Below are positions 36,630-46,017 of a stretch of 64,000 bases of DNA, piece after piece (position 1 is the stretch's first letter; each line of letters starts with the position of its first letter). Made by a program: the position numbers and the translations under genes. The notes below the pieces were generated by a model. The model was not told the origin of the DNA. It worked only from the letters and a program-made list of their open reading frames with translations, and did no database searches. This DNA is from Chitinophaga caseinilytica (GTDB lineage: Bacteria; Bacteroidota; Bacteroidia; Chitinophagales; Chitinophagaceae): contig NZ_CP150096.1 in the NCBI RefSeq assembly GCF_038396765.1, forward strand, positions 2,463,001 through 2,527,000, written 5' to 3'.

Positions 36630-37213
36630 CGGGGCTCCGTGCGCTTGTGGGCTTCGGGAACTACGACCACTTTCATGCGTGCGGCCTTCGCGGCAATCAT
36701 GCCGGTAACCGAGTCTTCGAAGGCCAGGCAGTTGAGCGGGTGAGTGTTCAGTGCTTCCGCGCAGGCGAGATATACTGCGGGGTGCGGTTTGCCGTAGGGT
36801 TCGAATTCTGCGGAGGAGACGGCGTCGAAGTAAGGACGGATGTCGAGATGATCGAGCACCGATTGTATGAGGCGGCTGGGGGATGAGGAGGCCAGGCCAA
36901 TGCGGTAATTCCGGGAACGAAAGAAGTCCAGGATGTAGCCGAGGCCTTCCATGGCTTGTCCGTTCCGGAGTATCTTGGCGGTCACGCTTTCGATGATCTC
37001 GTCGCTCACTTGCTCAGGGCTCTTTGTGTCCCACCCGAAGTAATTATGCCAGTAGCTCACCACTTCGCGGGTGCGAAGTCCGGTGGTGAGGTGCGTAAGT
37101 TCGGGGGAAAGGGAAACGCCTACAGTGGAGAATACCTCCCGCATCGCGATACCCCAGAGGGGCTCGGAGTCGATAAGCAGGCCGTCCATGTCAAAAATCG
37201 CCGTCTGGATCAT
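36554..37213 (-). CDS. HAD-superfamily phosphatase, hexitol/sugar phosphatase type
   Basis: A 219-residue protein starting MIQTAIFDMDGLLIDSEP. HAD motif I is DMDG (nucleophile Asp8, acid/base Asp10), motif II is LASSSPSRL, motif III the lysine in YGKPHPAVYL, and motif IV FEDSVTG. A cap domain lies at about 15-85. Overall it fits the beta-phosphoglucomutase/2-deoxyglucose-6-phosphatase (HxpB/YniC) subgroup; exact substrate not determinable. The open frame extends 24 codons upstream but would place extra residues before the catalytic strand. Its 3' end is partly duplicated downstream. Confidence 0.88.
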   Translation of the reverse strand: MIQTAIFDMDGLLIDSEPLWGIAMREVFSTVGVSLSPELTHLTTGLRTREVVSYWHNYFGWDTKSPEQVSDEIIESVTAKILRNGQAMEGLGYILDFFRSRNYRIGLASSSPSRLIQSVLDHLDIRPYFDAVSSAEFEPYGKPHPAVYLACAEALNTHPLNCLAFEDSVTGMIAAKAARMKVVVVPEAHKRTEPRFVLADMQLPSLLAFGEAELEKLSS

Positions 37214-37235
37214 ACAAATGTGTCTTTTTGCGCCG

Positions 37236-37243
37236 CAAAGGTA
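37236..37243 (-). promoter_or_regulatory. -7 element for the HAD phosphatase gene
   Basis: TACCTTTG on the minus strand, 22 bases before the ATG. No convincing -33 element. Confidence 0.4.
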
Positions 37244-37338
37244 CGCGGTTTTCGGGGAAATAGGGAGGGATTGGATGAATTTCAAGACGTTGTGTGGCGC
37301 ATGTGATTGATATTTAATTGGTTGGTGAGGATGTGCCT

Positions 37339-37410
37339 GGTTGGGGCGGATGCTGATATGGTGAAGCCCCTCCGCCCCCCAACCGATAAATAATAGTTAT
37401 GGGCCATAAC
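37339..37410. repeat. Two inverted repeats in the HAD-sulfite reductase intergenic region
   Basis: A GC-rich hairpin pairs GGTTGGGGCGGA (37339-37350) with TCCGCCCCCCAACC (37371-37384, two-base bulge). Just right of it is GTTATGGGCCATAAC (37396-37410), a 7-bp palindrome around one base. The first may terminate or stabilise an RNA, the second could bind a dimeric regulator. This region (37214-37560) has no gene I can support. Confidence 0.45.
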
Positions 37411-37514
37411 CATGGGTACACCACGCCCGGAAGCCGCCGATCGCCGCTATCCCGCCGTGGAAGGGTGCGACGCAACGGCTGCCTCACCGGAGAAATCCCG
37501 CCGGCCCACCCCCG

Positions 37515-37533
37515 TTTTAGAAAATTTCTAAAA
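37515..37533. promoter_or_regulatory. Perfect 9-bp palindrome upstream of the sulfite reductase promoter
   Basis: TTTTAGAAAATTTCTAAAA has perfect 9-base arms around one central A. Its centre is about 37 bases upstream of the -33 element and about 70 from the expected transcription start, the usual place for an activator site. The AT-only arms within GC-rich surroundings stand out. The bound protein is unknown. Confidence 0.5.
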
Positions 37534-37560
37534 TCACCCTGCCTTTTTATGAAAAAAGTT

Positions 37561-37590
37561 TTGCGGTCTCCGGGTGGACGGCTACCTTTG
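37561..37590 (+). promoter_or_regulatory. Promoter of the sulfite reductase-siroheme operon
   Basis: TTG (37561-37563), 19 bases, then TACCTTTG (37583-37590), a perfect match. It gives a long 5' leader of about 225 bases that contains the leader peptide and attenuator. Confidence 0.7.
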
Positions 37591-37643
37591 TATTACTCTA
37601 CAAAATCTATAGGAATATGGGTTATGAAATCAGGAAAAAGACG

Positions 37644-37688
37644 ATGATGCACATGTGCGGCCGCTGTTGGGGTAACTCAACAGACTAG
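37644..37688 (+). CDS. Cys-containing leader peptide of the sulfite reductase operon
   Basis: ATG at 37644 (or 37647) opens a frame for the 14-residue peptide MMHMCGRCWGNSTD, ending in TAG at 37686-37688. It is preceded by the purine-rich AGGAAAAAG (37632-37640), one of the better ribosome binding sites in the window. Cys codons are at 37656 and 37665, with Trp right after. A shorter frame (ATG 37624, MKSGKRR) ends in a TGA that overlaps the start region, so coupled translation is possible. The position, between promoter and terminator of a sulfur-assimilation operon, argues for a sensing role: ribosomes would stall here when Cys-tRNA is scarce. Confidence 0.55.
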   Translation: MMHMCGRCWGNSTD

Positions 37689-37691
37689 GGT

Positions 37692-37764
37692 GGAGGCGCT
37701 TACATAGGAACATCTGTTTACAGAATACTACAGGAGCCTCCCATGTTCAGGAGGCTTTTGCTTT
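37692..37764 (+). promoter_or_regulatory. Attenuator with alternative antiterminator and terminator hairpins
   Basis: Terminator: AGCCTCC (37735-37741) pairs with GGAGGCT (37750-37756), followed by TTTTGCTTTT. Antiterminator: GGAGGC (37692-37697), four bases after the leader-peptide stop, can pair with the same GCCTCC (37736-37741). The two are mutually exclusive. A ribosome that finishes the leader peptide would cover 37692-37697 and let the terminator form; one stalled on the Cys codons would leave it free and permit read-through. Seen in sequence: the complementary segments. Inferred: the mechanism. Confidence 0.6.
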
Positions 37765-37822
37765 TCAGGCGCTGCCACCACAATGTTATGAATACCATTT
37801 TATCACGAGCAACTCATTAATC

Positions 37823-39940
37823 ATGCAAAGTTTCAGAACCGAACTGGAAAATCCGATCGTTGAAAAAGATATCATCGAACTGGAACAAAAGATCAGACTC
37901 TACCGCGAAGGCAAAATGTCGGACGATAAATTTCGCTCCCTCCGCCTCGCCCGTGGCGTCTACGGCCAGCGGCAACAAGGCGTGCAGATGGTCCGTATCA
38001 AACTCCCGTACGGCAAAATGACGCTCCGTCAATGGAAACGCATCTCCGATATCTCCGACGAATACTCCACCGGTAACCTGCACCTCACCACCCGGCAAGA
38101 TATCCAGATACACTTCGTGTCGCTGGAACGTACCCCGGAACTCTGGGCCAAACTGGAACTCGACGATGTCACCATCCGCGAAGCCTGCGGCAACACCGTC
38201 CGCAACATCACGGCGTCTGACACCGCCGGCATCGACCCCAACGAGCCCTTCGATGTTACACCCTACGCAGACGCCGCGTTCCGCTACTTCCTCCGCAACC
38301 CCATCTGCCAGGAAATGGGCCGCAAATTTAAAATGGCGTTCTCCTCCAGCACAAAAGACACCGCCCTCACCTTCATGCACGACGTAGGCGTGATCCCGAA
38401 AATCCGCGTGGTAGACGGTAAGGAAGTCCGCGGGTTCAAAGTGCTCGTAGGCGGCGGCCTCGGCGCACAGCCCTACCTCGCCAAAACCACTTTCGAATTC
38501 CTGGAAGCCGATCAGCTCGTTCCATATATAGAAAGCCTCCTCCGCGTGTTCGACCGCCACGGCGAAAGATCTTCCCGCCACAAAGCCCGGCTCAAATTCC
38601 TCATCCAGAAAATCGGGATCGAAGAATTCGAACGCCTCGCCAAGGAAGAATACAAAGCCCTCAAGGTAAAGACTTACCCGATCGACCACGCCGCGTGGGC
38701 GGAAACAACACCTCCCGCGGCCAACCCCGCACTGCCCGCTTTCACCATCCGCGACCGTAAAGCTTTCGAAGCCTGGAAAAGGACCAACACCTTCGAACAG
38801 AAACAGGCAGGATTCTTTGGCGCCTACATCCGCGTTCCGCTGGGCAATATCAGCTCCACCACTTCCCGCTCCCTCATCGAAAAGCTGGAAGCCGTTGTGG
38901 CAGATGATGTCCGCGTAACCGTGAACCAGGGCCTCCTCCTGAAATACATCCGCCCCGAGCACCTGGAATACGTGTTCAGCGTACTCGAAGAACACGAGCT
39001 CCAGAAAGGTGGCTTCGACTCCGTGGCCGACATCACCGCCTGCCCCGGCACAGACACCTGCAACCTGGCCATCTCCAGCTCCACCGGCATCGCCGCAGCG
39101 CTGGAAGACGTCATCCGCGACGAATTCCCCGACCTTATCTATAACAACGATATCAAAATCAAGATCTCCGGTTGCATGAACTCCTGCGGCCAGCACGGTC
39201 TTGCCCATATCGGGTTCCATGGCTCCTCGCTCAAAAGCGGCGGGCGTGTGCTCCCCGCCCTCCAGGTGCTCCTCGGCGGCGGCGTGCTGAGCGATGGCGA
39301 AGGCCGTGTATCCGACAAGGTGCTGAAAGTGCCCAGCCGGAAAGGGCCCGATGTGCTGCGCGCCCTCCTGCATAACTACGAGGCCAACGCGCAGAAAGGC
39401 GAACTGTTCAACGACTATTACGATCGCAACGGCGAAAAATATTTCTACGAGCTCCTCAAACCCCTGGCCGATCTCACGGCGCTCAGCGACGGCGATTTCG
39501 TAGACTGGGGCCAGGCGGAAAACTACTCCACCGCCATCGGTGTGGGTGAATGCGCCGGCGTGATGATCGATCTCATCGCCACCCTGCTGTTCGAAGCCGA
39601 AGAAAAACTGGACTGGGCTACGCAGTCGTTCGCCAACAACGCCTGGGCCGACGGGATTTACCATTCCTACGCCTGCCTCATCCAGACGGCCAAGAGCATC
39701 CTGCTCGACGAGAACGTGAACTGCAACACGCAGCACGGTATTATGAACGATTTCGACAAGCATTTCGTGGAAACGGGGAAATTCCCCGTGGAAGGGACAT
39801 TCCGCGCGCTGGTACTTCAAATCAACCAGCACGAGCCTACAGAAAGCTTCGCCAAACAATATTTCCAACAGGCAAAAGCGTTTTTCGACCGTGCGCAGCA
39901 ATACCGCGCTGCCCGCCAGTCGGCCGCCGCCAATGCTTAA
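37823..39940 (+). CDS. Nitrite/sulfite reductase (siroheme, 4Fe-4S) with C-terminal HEPN-like domain
   Basis: A 705-residue protein. Residues 1 to about 490 form the two-repeat ferredoxin-type nitrite/sulfite reductase fold; the siroheme/4Fe-4S ligands are CPGTDTC (Cys407, Cys413) and GCMNSC (Cys451, Cys455). The leader context and absence of nitrogen genes favour sulfite reduction to sulfide for cysteine synthesis. From about residue 540 to the end is an extra helical region (GVGECAGVMIDLIATLL, GIYHSYACLIQTAKSIL, NTQHGIMNDFDKHFVETG) that looks like a HEPN domain lacking the R-x4-6-H nuclease motif. The next two genes make siroheme. Confidence 0.9.
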   Translation: MQSFRTELENPIVEKDIIELEQKIRLYREGKMSDDKFRSLRLARGVYGQRQQGVQMVRIKLPYGKMTLRQWKRISDISDEYSTGNLHLTTRQDIQIHFVSLERTPELWAKLELDDVTIREACGNTVRNITASDTAGIDPNEPFDVTPYADAAFRYFLRNPICQEMGRKFKMAFSSSTKDTALTFMHDVGVIPKIRVVDGKEVRGFKVLVGGGLGAQPYLAKTTFEFLEADQLVPYIESLLRVFDRHGERSSRHKARLKFLIQKIGIEEFERLAKEEYKALKVKTYPIDHAAWAETTPPAANPALPAFTIRDRKAFEAWKRTNTFEQKQAGFFGAYIRVPLGNISSTTSRSLIEKLEAVVADDVRVTVNQGLLLKYIRPEHLEYVFSVLEEHELQKGGFDSVADITACPGTDTCNLAISSSTGIAAALEDVIRDEFPDLIYNNDIKIKISGCMNSCGQHGLAHIGFHGSSLKSGGRVLPALQVLLGGGVLSDGEGRVSDKVLKVPSRKGPDVLRALLHNYEANAQKGELFNDYYDRNGEKYFYELLKPLADLTALSDGDFVDWGQAENYSTAIGVGECAGVMIDLIATLLFEAEEKLDWATQSFANNAWADGIYHSYACLIQTAKSILLDENVNCNTQHGIMNDFDKHFVETGKFPVEGTFRALVLQINQHEPTESFAKQYFQQAKAFFDRAQQYRAARQSAAANA

Positions 39941-39968
39941 TCAGACCACCATTCAAAAAAACACGATC

Positions 39969-40745
39969 ATGCAAACATTACATCCGAAAGTGACACTGGT
40001 AGGCGCCGGCCCGGGCGATCCCGAACTGATCACCGTGAAAGGGCTGAAGGCCATTCAACAGGCCCGGGTGATCCTGTACGATGCCCTGTCGAACAACGAA
40101 CTGCTGGACCATGCGCCGCAGAATTGCCTGAAACGCTTCGTAGGCAAGCGCGCTGGCATGCACGTATACACGCAGGCTGAAATCAACCGCATGATCGTGA
40201 AATATGCGCTCACTTACGGTAGCGTGGTACGGCTGAAAGGAGGGGACTCCTTCGTGTTCGGCCGCGGCCAGGAAGAAATTGCCGCTGCACAACAGTACGG
40301 GATCGATACCGAAGTGATCCCCGGCATTTCGAGCGCCATTTCGGTGCCGGGCGTTAACAAAATCCCCGTGACCGCACGCAACGTCAGCGAAGGGTTTTGG
40401 GTGATCACCGGCACTACGCAAGACGGAAAACTGAGCCGCGATCTCGAATTCGCCATCCAGGCAGATACGACGGTAGTGATCCTCATGGGCATGAGCAAAC
40501 TCGCGGAAATCGCCTCTATCTACGAAGCGAAAGGCCGCGGACAGGTACCTGCCGCCATCATCCAGAATGGTACGCTGCCCGACCAGAAAGTAGGGGTGGG
40601 CGTGGCTTCCGACCTGGTAGCCATCGCAGAAGGACAAGGTTTGCGCAACCCCGCCATCATCGTGATCGGTGAAGTGGTACGTTTCCACGAAGCGTTCCAG
40701 GAACTGCAAACCAAACTGGCAGACGATTATAAACTGGCCGTTTAA
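39969..40745 (+). CDS. cobA: Uroporphyrinogen-III C-methyltransferase
   Basis: A 258-residue SAM-dependent enzyme that methylates uroporphyrinogen III twice to precorrin-2, the first step to siroheme. The motifs VTLVGAGPGDPELITVKG at the N-terminus, VVRLKGGDSFVFGRG and VIPGISSAISVPG are those of CobA/SUMT. The start MQTLHPKVTL is chosen; an earlier ATG (39933) overlaps the end of the sulfite reductase gene. Located 28 bases after that gene and 17 before the next, hence one operon supplying siroheme for the reductase. Confidence 0.95.
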   Translation: MQTLHPKVTLVGAGPGDPELITVKGLKAIQQARVILYDALSNNELLDHAPQNCLKRFVGKRAGMHVYTQAEINRMIVKYALTYGSVVRLKGGDSFVFGRGQEEIAAAQQYGIDTEVIPGISSAISVPGVNKIPVTARNVSEGFWVITGTTQDGKLSRDLEFAIQADTTVVILMGMSKLAEIASIYEAKGRGQVPAAIIQNGTLPDQKVGVGVASDLVAIAEGQGLRNPAIIVIGEVVRFHEAFQELQTKLADDYKLAV

Positions 40746-40762
40746 TTTTTTAACTTGTCGGT

Positions 40763-41347
40763 ATGGAACAAAACCATCTTTTTCCCATTTTCCTGAAACT
40801 CGATCAACTGCAGGTACTGGTAGTTGGCGGGGGGAATGTGGGCTGCGAGAAAGTGGGCGCGATCCTGAACAATTGTCCCAACGCCCGGGTAACCGTTGTG
40901 GCTACCTGGTTTGCCCCCGAAATGGCGGGCATCGTGGAAGGCTTTCCCAACGTGACGCTGGTGGAAAAAGCGTTTTCCTGCGGGGATATTTTCGGGAAAG
41001 ACCTGGTGATCGCCGCTACGGCCGACAGGGAATTGAACTATTGCATCTGGGAAAAATCCAAAGCCGCGAAGGTGCTCATCAACGTGGCCGATACCCCGGC
41101 ATTGTGCGATTTTTACCTCAGCTCGGTGGTCCAGAAAGGGAATTTGAAAATCGCTATCAGTACCAACGGAAAATCGCCCACCATCGCCAAAAGGCTGAAG
41201 GAAGTGCTGAACGAAGCGATCCCCGAAGGCCTGGAATCGATTTTACAGCACCTGCACACCATCCGCGACCGGCTGAAAGGCGATTTTTCGGAAAAAGTGC
41301 GGAAACTGAACGAGTTGACGAGCGTGCTGGTCAACAAACGGGATTGA
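40763..41347 (+). CDS. Precorrin-2 dehydrogenase / sirohydrochlorin ferrochelatase (CysG N-domain / Met8 type)
   Basis: A 194-residue protein with an NAD-binding Rossmann motif LVVGGGNVGCEKV (about 20-32) and the ISTNGKSPTIAKRLKEVL segment typical of the CysG N-terminal domain/SirC/Met8. It oxidises precorrin-2 and inserts iron to finish siroheme. The methyltransferase half found in enterobacterial CysG is the separate gene upstream. Last gene of the sulfite reductase operon. Confidence 0.93.
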   Translation: MEQNHLFPIFLKLDQLQVLVVGGGNVGCEKVGAILNNCPNARVTVVATWFAPEMAGIVEGFPNVTLVEKAFSCGDIFGKDLVIAATADRELNYCIWEKSKAAKVLINVADTPALCDFYLSSVVQKGNLKIAISTNGKSPTIAKRLKEVLNEAIPEGLESILQHLHTIRDRLKGDFSEKVRKLNELTSVLVNKRD

Positions 41348-41375
41348 CGTATACTTAGATAGATCCAACATAGAA

Positions 41376-41402
41376 GGGAGCGTGGTGGCACGCTCCTTTT
41401 TT
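41376..41402 (+). terminator. Intrinsic terminator of the sulfite reductase operon
   Basis: Stem GGAGCGTG / CACGCTCC with a GTGG loop, then six T. Confidence 0.8.
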
Positions 41403-41455
41403 ATGCGGGGAAACATATAAAATGGGAATTATATACACGAAATTTGCCGTTTGGG

Positions 41456-41489
41456 CAAAAGGAAGGGCCGTCCACCAGGACGGCCCTTC
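41456..41489 (-). terminator. Intrinsic terminator of the thioesterase gene
   Basis: A 12-bp perfect stem GAAGGGCCGTCC / GGACGGCCCTTC with a 4-base loop. On the minus strand it is followed by a short T-run. Confidence 0.75.
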
Positions 41490-41509
41490 TCATATATCAT
41501 TGTTGAAAG

Positions 41510-42040
41510 CTATGCTTCCGTTGCTTCGGTGAAGAGGGCTTTCAGCTCGTTGGCGTCGGCCGGTTTCATTTTGCCGCCGAGGATGAGGCGGAGCTGGCGG
41601 CGGCGAAGGGCGCCTTCGTAGAGTTTTTTCTCCTCTTCCGATTCGGCGATCACCTGGGGAACGGGGCGTGATTTGCCGTTGGGGTCCAGGGCTACGAAGG
41701 TCATGAATGCTTCGTTGGATTTGTAACGGTATTGTAAAACCGGGTCTTCTCCCCAGACTTTCATATGCACTTCGATGGAAGTGGTGAAAGCGCGGGTGAC
41801 GATGGCTTCGATATGCACCACATTACCCAGTTTGATGGGATTTTCGAAGGAGATATTGTCGACGGAGGCGGTTACCACCGGGGCGGCGCAGTGTTTCATG
41901 CAGGCCAGGGCGGCGGCAATGTCCATCCAGTACATCAGGCGGCCCCCCATCAGATTGCCGAAAGTGTTGGTATCGTTGGGCAACACCAGTTCGGTCATAT
42001 TAACGAGGGATTCGTGGGCCTTTTTAGGCATCAAGGTCAT
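41510..42040 (-). CDS. Acyl-CoA thioesterase, hotdog fold (YciA/Acot type)
   Basis: A 176-residue cytoplasmic thioesterase. The hotdog active-site segment NDTNTFGNLMGGRLMYWMDIAAALA and the later SVDNISFENPIKLGNVVHIEA match YciA/BACH-type acyl-CoA hydrolases. The start MTLMPKKAHESLVN is chosen because the upstream extension is proline/cysteine-rich and not family-like; a second ATG three codons later is possible. Single gene. Confidence 0.9.
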   Translation of the reverse strand: MTLMPKKAHESLVNMTELVLPNDTNTFGNLMGGRLMYWMDIAAALACMKHCAAPVVTASVDNISFENPIKLGNVVHIEAIVTRAFTTSIEVHMKVWGEDPVLQYRYKSNEAFMTFVALDPNGKSRPVPQVIAESEEEKKLYEGALRRRQLRLILGGKMKPADANELKALFTEATEA

Positions 42041-42061
42041 AATGGAACGAATTTCAGGGGG

Positions 42062-42069
42062 CAAAATTA
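42062..42069 (-). promoter_or_regulatory. -7 element for the thioesterase gene
   Basis: TAATTTTG on the minus strand, 21 bases before the ATG. No good -33 element. Confidence 0.4.
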
Positions 42070-42201
42070 CGGGAATGCAACGACAATTCCCGTGGCCTGC
42101 CGCCGGAGGGCATTTGAAATGCACTTTCCTCGGGAAATTTTTGAAAATGGCCGTGGTAGCGGGTTTGCGGATGATTTTCAGCGGCCGCCGGAAAATTCGG
42201 T

Positions 42202-42231
42202 TTGGGAGCGCAGCAAATTTGTGTAACTTTG
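42202..42231 (+). promoter_or_regulatory. Promoter for pyrG
   Basis: TTG (42202-42204), 19 bases, then TAACTTTG (42224-42231), a perfect match, about 100 bases before the start. Confidence 0.65.
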
Positions 42232-42236
42232 CATGA

Positions 42237-43988
<1,752 letters not shown>

Positions 43989-44010
43989 AAAAATATTGAT
44001 GTGAGATGAA

Positions 44011-44051
44011 TTTCTGTTAGCGGAAGACTTTAACATTTCCGCTAGCAGAAA
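44011..44051. repeat. 15-bp hairpin between pyrG and yidC
   Basis: TTTCTGTTAGCGGAA (44011-44025) with TTCCGCTAGCAGAAA (44037-44051), one G-T pair, 11-base loop. It has no T-run on either strand, so it is not a standard intrinsic terminator; it may protect the pyrG mRNA 3' end. Confidence 0.6.
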
Positions 44052-44076
44052 TCATGCATCATACCCGCCTTTATAT

Positions 44077-44084
44077 TACCTTTG
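44077..44084 (+). promoter_or_regulatory. -7 element for yidC
   Basis: TACCTTTG, a perfect match, 23 bases before the ATG; the -33 region is weak. Confidence 0.45.
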
Positions 44085-44107
44085 CTCCTTAAATTTTAAT
44101 TTTCGAC

Positions 44108-45958
44108 ATGGATAGAAATTCGGTCATTGGTTTTGTGTTACTGGGCCTCCTTCTCGTGGGGTACATCTGGTGGAACCAGAAAAGCTCCCAGGACGCAAGA
44201 ATCGAAAAGGCCCGCCAGGATTCCATCGCCAACCTGAACAAGCCCAAAGAGCAACAAGCTAAAACCGTTGCCCTCAGCGATAGTACAGCAGCAGCAACCG
44301 GCATCACCAGCGCAGATTCAGCCCGCCTCAGCAGCGAATACGGTCCCTTTACCCTCGCGGCCACCGGCGCTGAAGCCACCACCGTGCTGGAAAACAAACT
44401 GGTTAAGATCACCTTCACGAACAAAGGCGGTCAACCCAAACAAATCCAGCTGCTGGAATTCAAATCCTCCGCAGGCGAGCCCCTCATGCTCCAGGAAGGT
44501 TCCTTCAACCGCCAGGGCATCAAAGTTCCCCTCGCCAATAACCAATCGCTCAACACCGCAGACGTATTCTTTACCCCCGGCAATGTGGAAAAGCATCCAG
44601 ACGGCAGCCAATCCATCAGTTACCGCCTCCCCACCACCAACCCGGGCCAATACATCGAATACACCTACATGCTGAAAAACGACAGCTACCTGGTCGATTA
44701 CACGATCAACCTCGTAGGCATGCAGGGCATACTCGGCACCAAGAACGTGGAATTCCAGTGGAACAGCCAGTCAGACCTCCAGGAGCACAGCATGCAACAG
44801 GAGCGTCTGAACAACCAGATCCACTGGCGCGACGCGGCCAAAGACCACGACTACTTCACCCTGACCAACAGCAGCGAGAAGAAAGTAGACCGCCCCCTCC
44901 AATGGGTAAGCTTCAAGCAGCAGTTCTTCAACACCACGCTCATCGCCAGGAAAGATAACTTCGCATCCGCCGACTTCCACAGCAAGGTGCCCGAAAGCGC
45001 CAACATCGTGGGCCAGCAGATGAGCAGCCTCGCCATTCCGTTCAACGGTTCCGCCAACTACAGCTTCCCCATCGAAGTGTATTACGGTCCCAATAAGTAC
45101 AAGACCCTCAAGTCGATGGACATCGAGCTGCAGAAGATCATCCCCCTCGGCTCCGGTATCTTCGCCTTCGTGAAATACGTGAACATCTGGATCATCATCC
45201 CCGTGTTCGATTTCCTTGGCGGTTTGACTTCCAACTATGGCCTCATCATCCTCCTCCTGACCATCTTCATCCGCCTCATCATCGCACCGTTCACTTACCA
45301 AAGTTATGTGTCGGCCGCCAAGATGAAAGTGCTGAAACCCGAGCTGGACGAGCTGCGCGCCCGTTACAAAGACGATCAGCAGGCCTTCGGTATGGAGCAG
45401 ATGAAACTGTTCAAGAGCGCCGGTGTGAACCCGCTGGGAGGCTGTCTGCCCGCACTGCTGCAGCTGCCGATCCTCGTGGCGATGTACTCGTTCTTCCCCA
45501 GTTCCATCGAGCTGCGCCAGGAAAGCTTCCTGTGGGCGAACGACCTCAGCACCTACGATTCCATCTATAACTTCGGTTTCACCATCCCGCTGTATGGCGA
45601 TCATATTTCGCTGTTCACGATCCTGATGACGATCACGAGCCTTATTCTCGCGTTCTACAACAGGGGCATGGCCGACCAGAGCAACCCGGTGATGAAATAC
45701 ATGCCGTACGTGTTCCCCATCATGCTGCTGGGTATCTTCAACGGCATGGCCGCGGCACTCACGTACTATTACTTCCTCAGTAACGTGATCTCGATCGCGC
45801 TGCAGTGGGTGATCCAGACGTTCATCATCAACCACGACAAGATCCATGCACAGATCCAGGCGAACAAATCGAAACCCCAGTCCAAGTCCAAATGGGCGGA
45901 AAAACTGGAAGAGATGCAGAAGCGCCAGGCAGAAATGCAGAAAACACGCAAAAAATAA
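44108..45958 (+). CDS. yidC: Membrane protein insertase YidC
   Basis: A 616-residue inner-membrane insertase that works alone or with SecYEG. N-terminal anchor NSVIGFVLLGLLLVGYIWW (about 4-22), a large periplasmic P1 domain (about 75-340), then the conserved five-helix core with GLIILLLTIFIRLIIAPFTYQSYVSAAKMK and NPLGGCLPALLQLPILVAMYSF (quoted in part) and a basic, Lys/Gln-rich cytoplasmic tail. Typical Gram-negative long form. Confidence 0.97.
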   Translation: MDRNSVIGFVLLGLLLVGYIWWNQKSSQDARIEKARQDSIANLNKPKEQQAKTVALSDSTAAATGITSADSARLSSEYGPFTLAATGAEATTVLENKLVKITFTNKGGQPKQIQLLEFKSSAGEPLMLQEGSFNRQGIKVPLANNQSLNTADVFFTPGNVEKHPDGSQSISYRLPTTNPGQYIEYTYMLKNDSYLVDYTINLVGMQGILGTKNVEFQWNSQSDLQEHSMQQERLNNQIHWRDAAKDHDYFTLTNSSEKKVDRPLQWVSFKQQFFNTTLIARKDNFASADFHSKVPESANIVGQQMSSLAIPFNGSANYSFPIEVYYGPNKYKTLKSMDIELQKIIPLGSGIFAFVKYVNIWIIIPVFDFLGGLTSNYGLIILLLTIFIRLIIAPFTYQSYVSAAKMKVLKPELDELRARYKDDQQAFGMEQMKLFKSAGVNPLGGCLPALLQLPILVAMYSFFPSSIELRQESFLWANDLSTYDSIYNFGFTIPLYGDHISLFTILMTITSLILAFYNRGMADQSNPVMKYMPYVFPIMLLGIFNGMAAALTYYYFLSNVISIALQWVIQTFIINHDKIHAQIQANKSKPQSKSKWAEKLEEMQKRQAEMQKTRKK

Positions 45959-45975
45959 TTTTACCGGATAACACA

Positions 45976-46005
45976 AAAAGGCTCCACGGATGTGGGGCCT
46001 TTTTT
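45976..46005 (+). terminator. Intrinsic terminator of yidC
   Basis: A 12-bp stem AAAAGGCTCCAC / GTGGGGCCTTTT (one G-T pair) with a GGAT loop and further T. Confidence 0.75.
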
Positions 46006-46017
46006 ACTTTTGACGCT

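Noticed and set aside
37817..39901. A nearly full-length open frame antisense to the sulfite reductase gene
   Set aside because: It mirrors the GC-rich codon pattern of the sense gene; its translation is rich in G/V/F/H low-information runs and has no start context. The same applies to long antisense frames over clpC, PBP1A and the TonB receptor.
45805..46017. Upstream extension of the M28 peptidase open frame
   Set aside because: It overlaps the yidC end and terminator; the ATG at 46018 begins a clear signal peptide.
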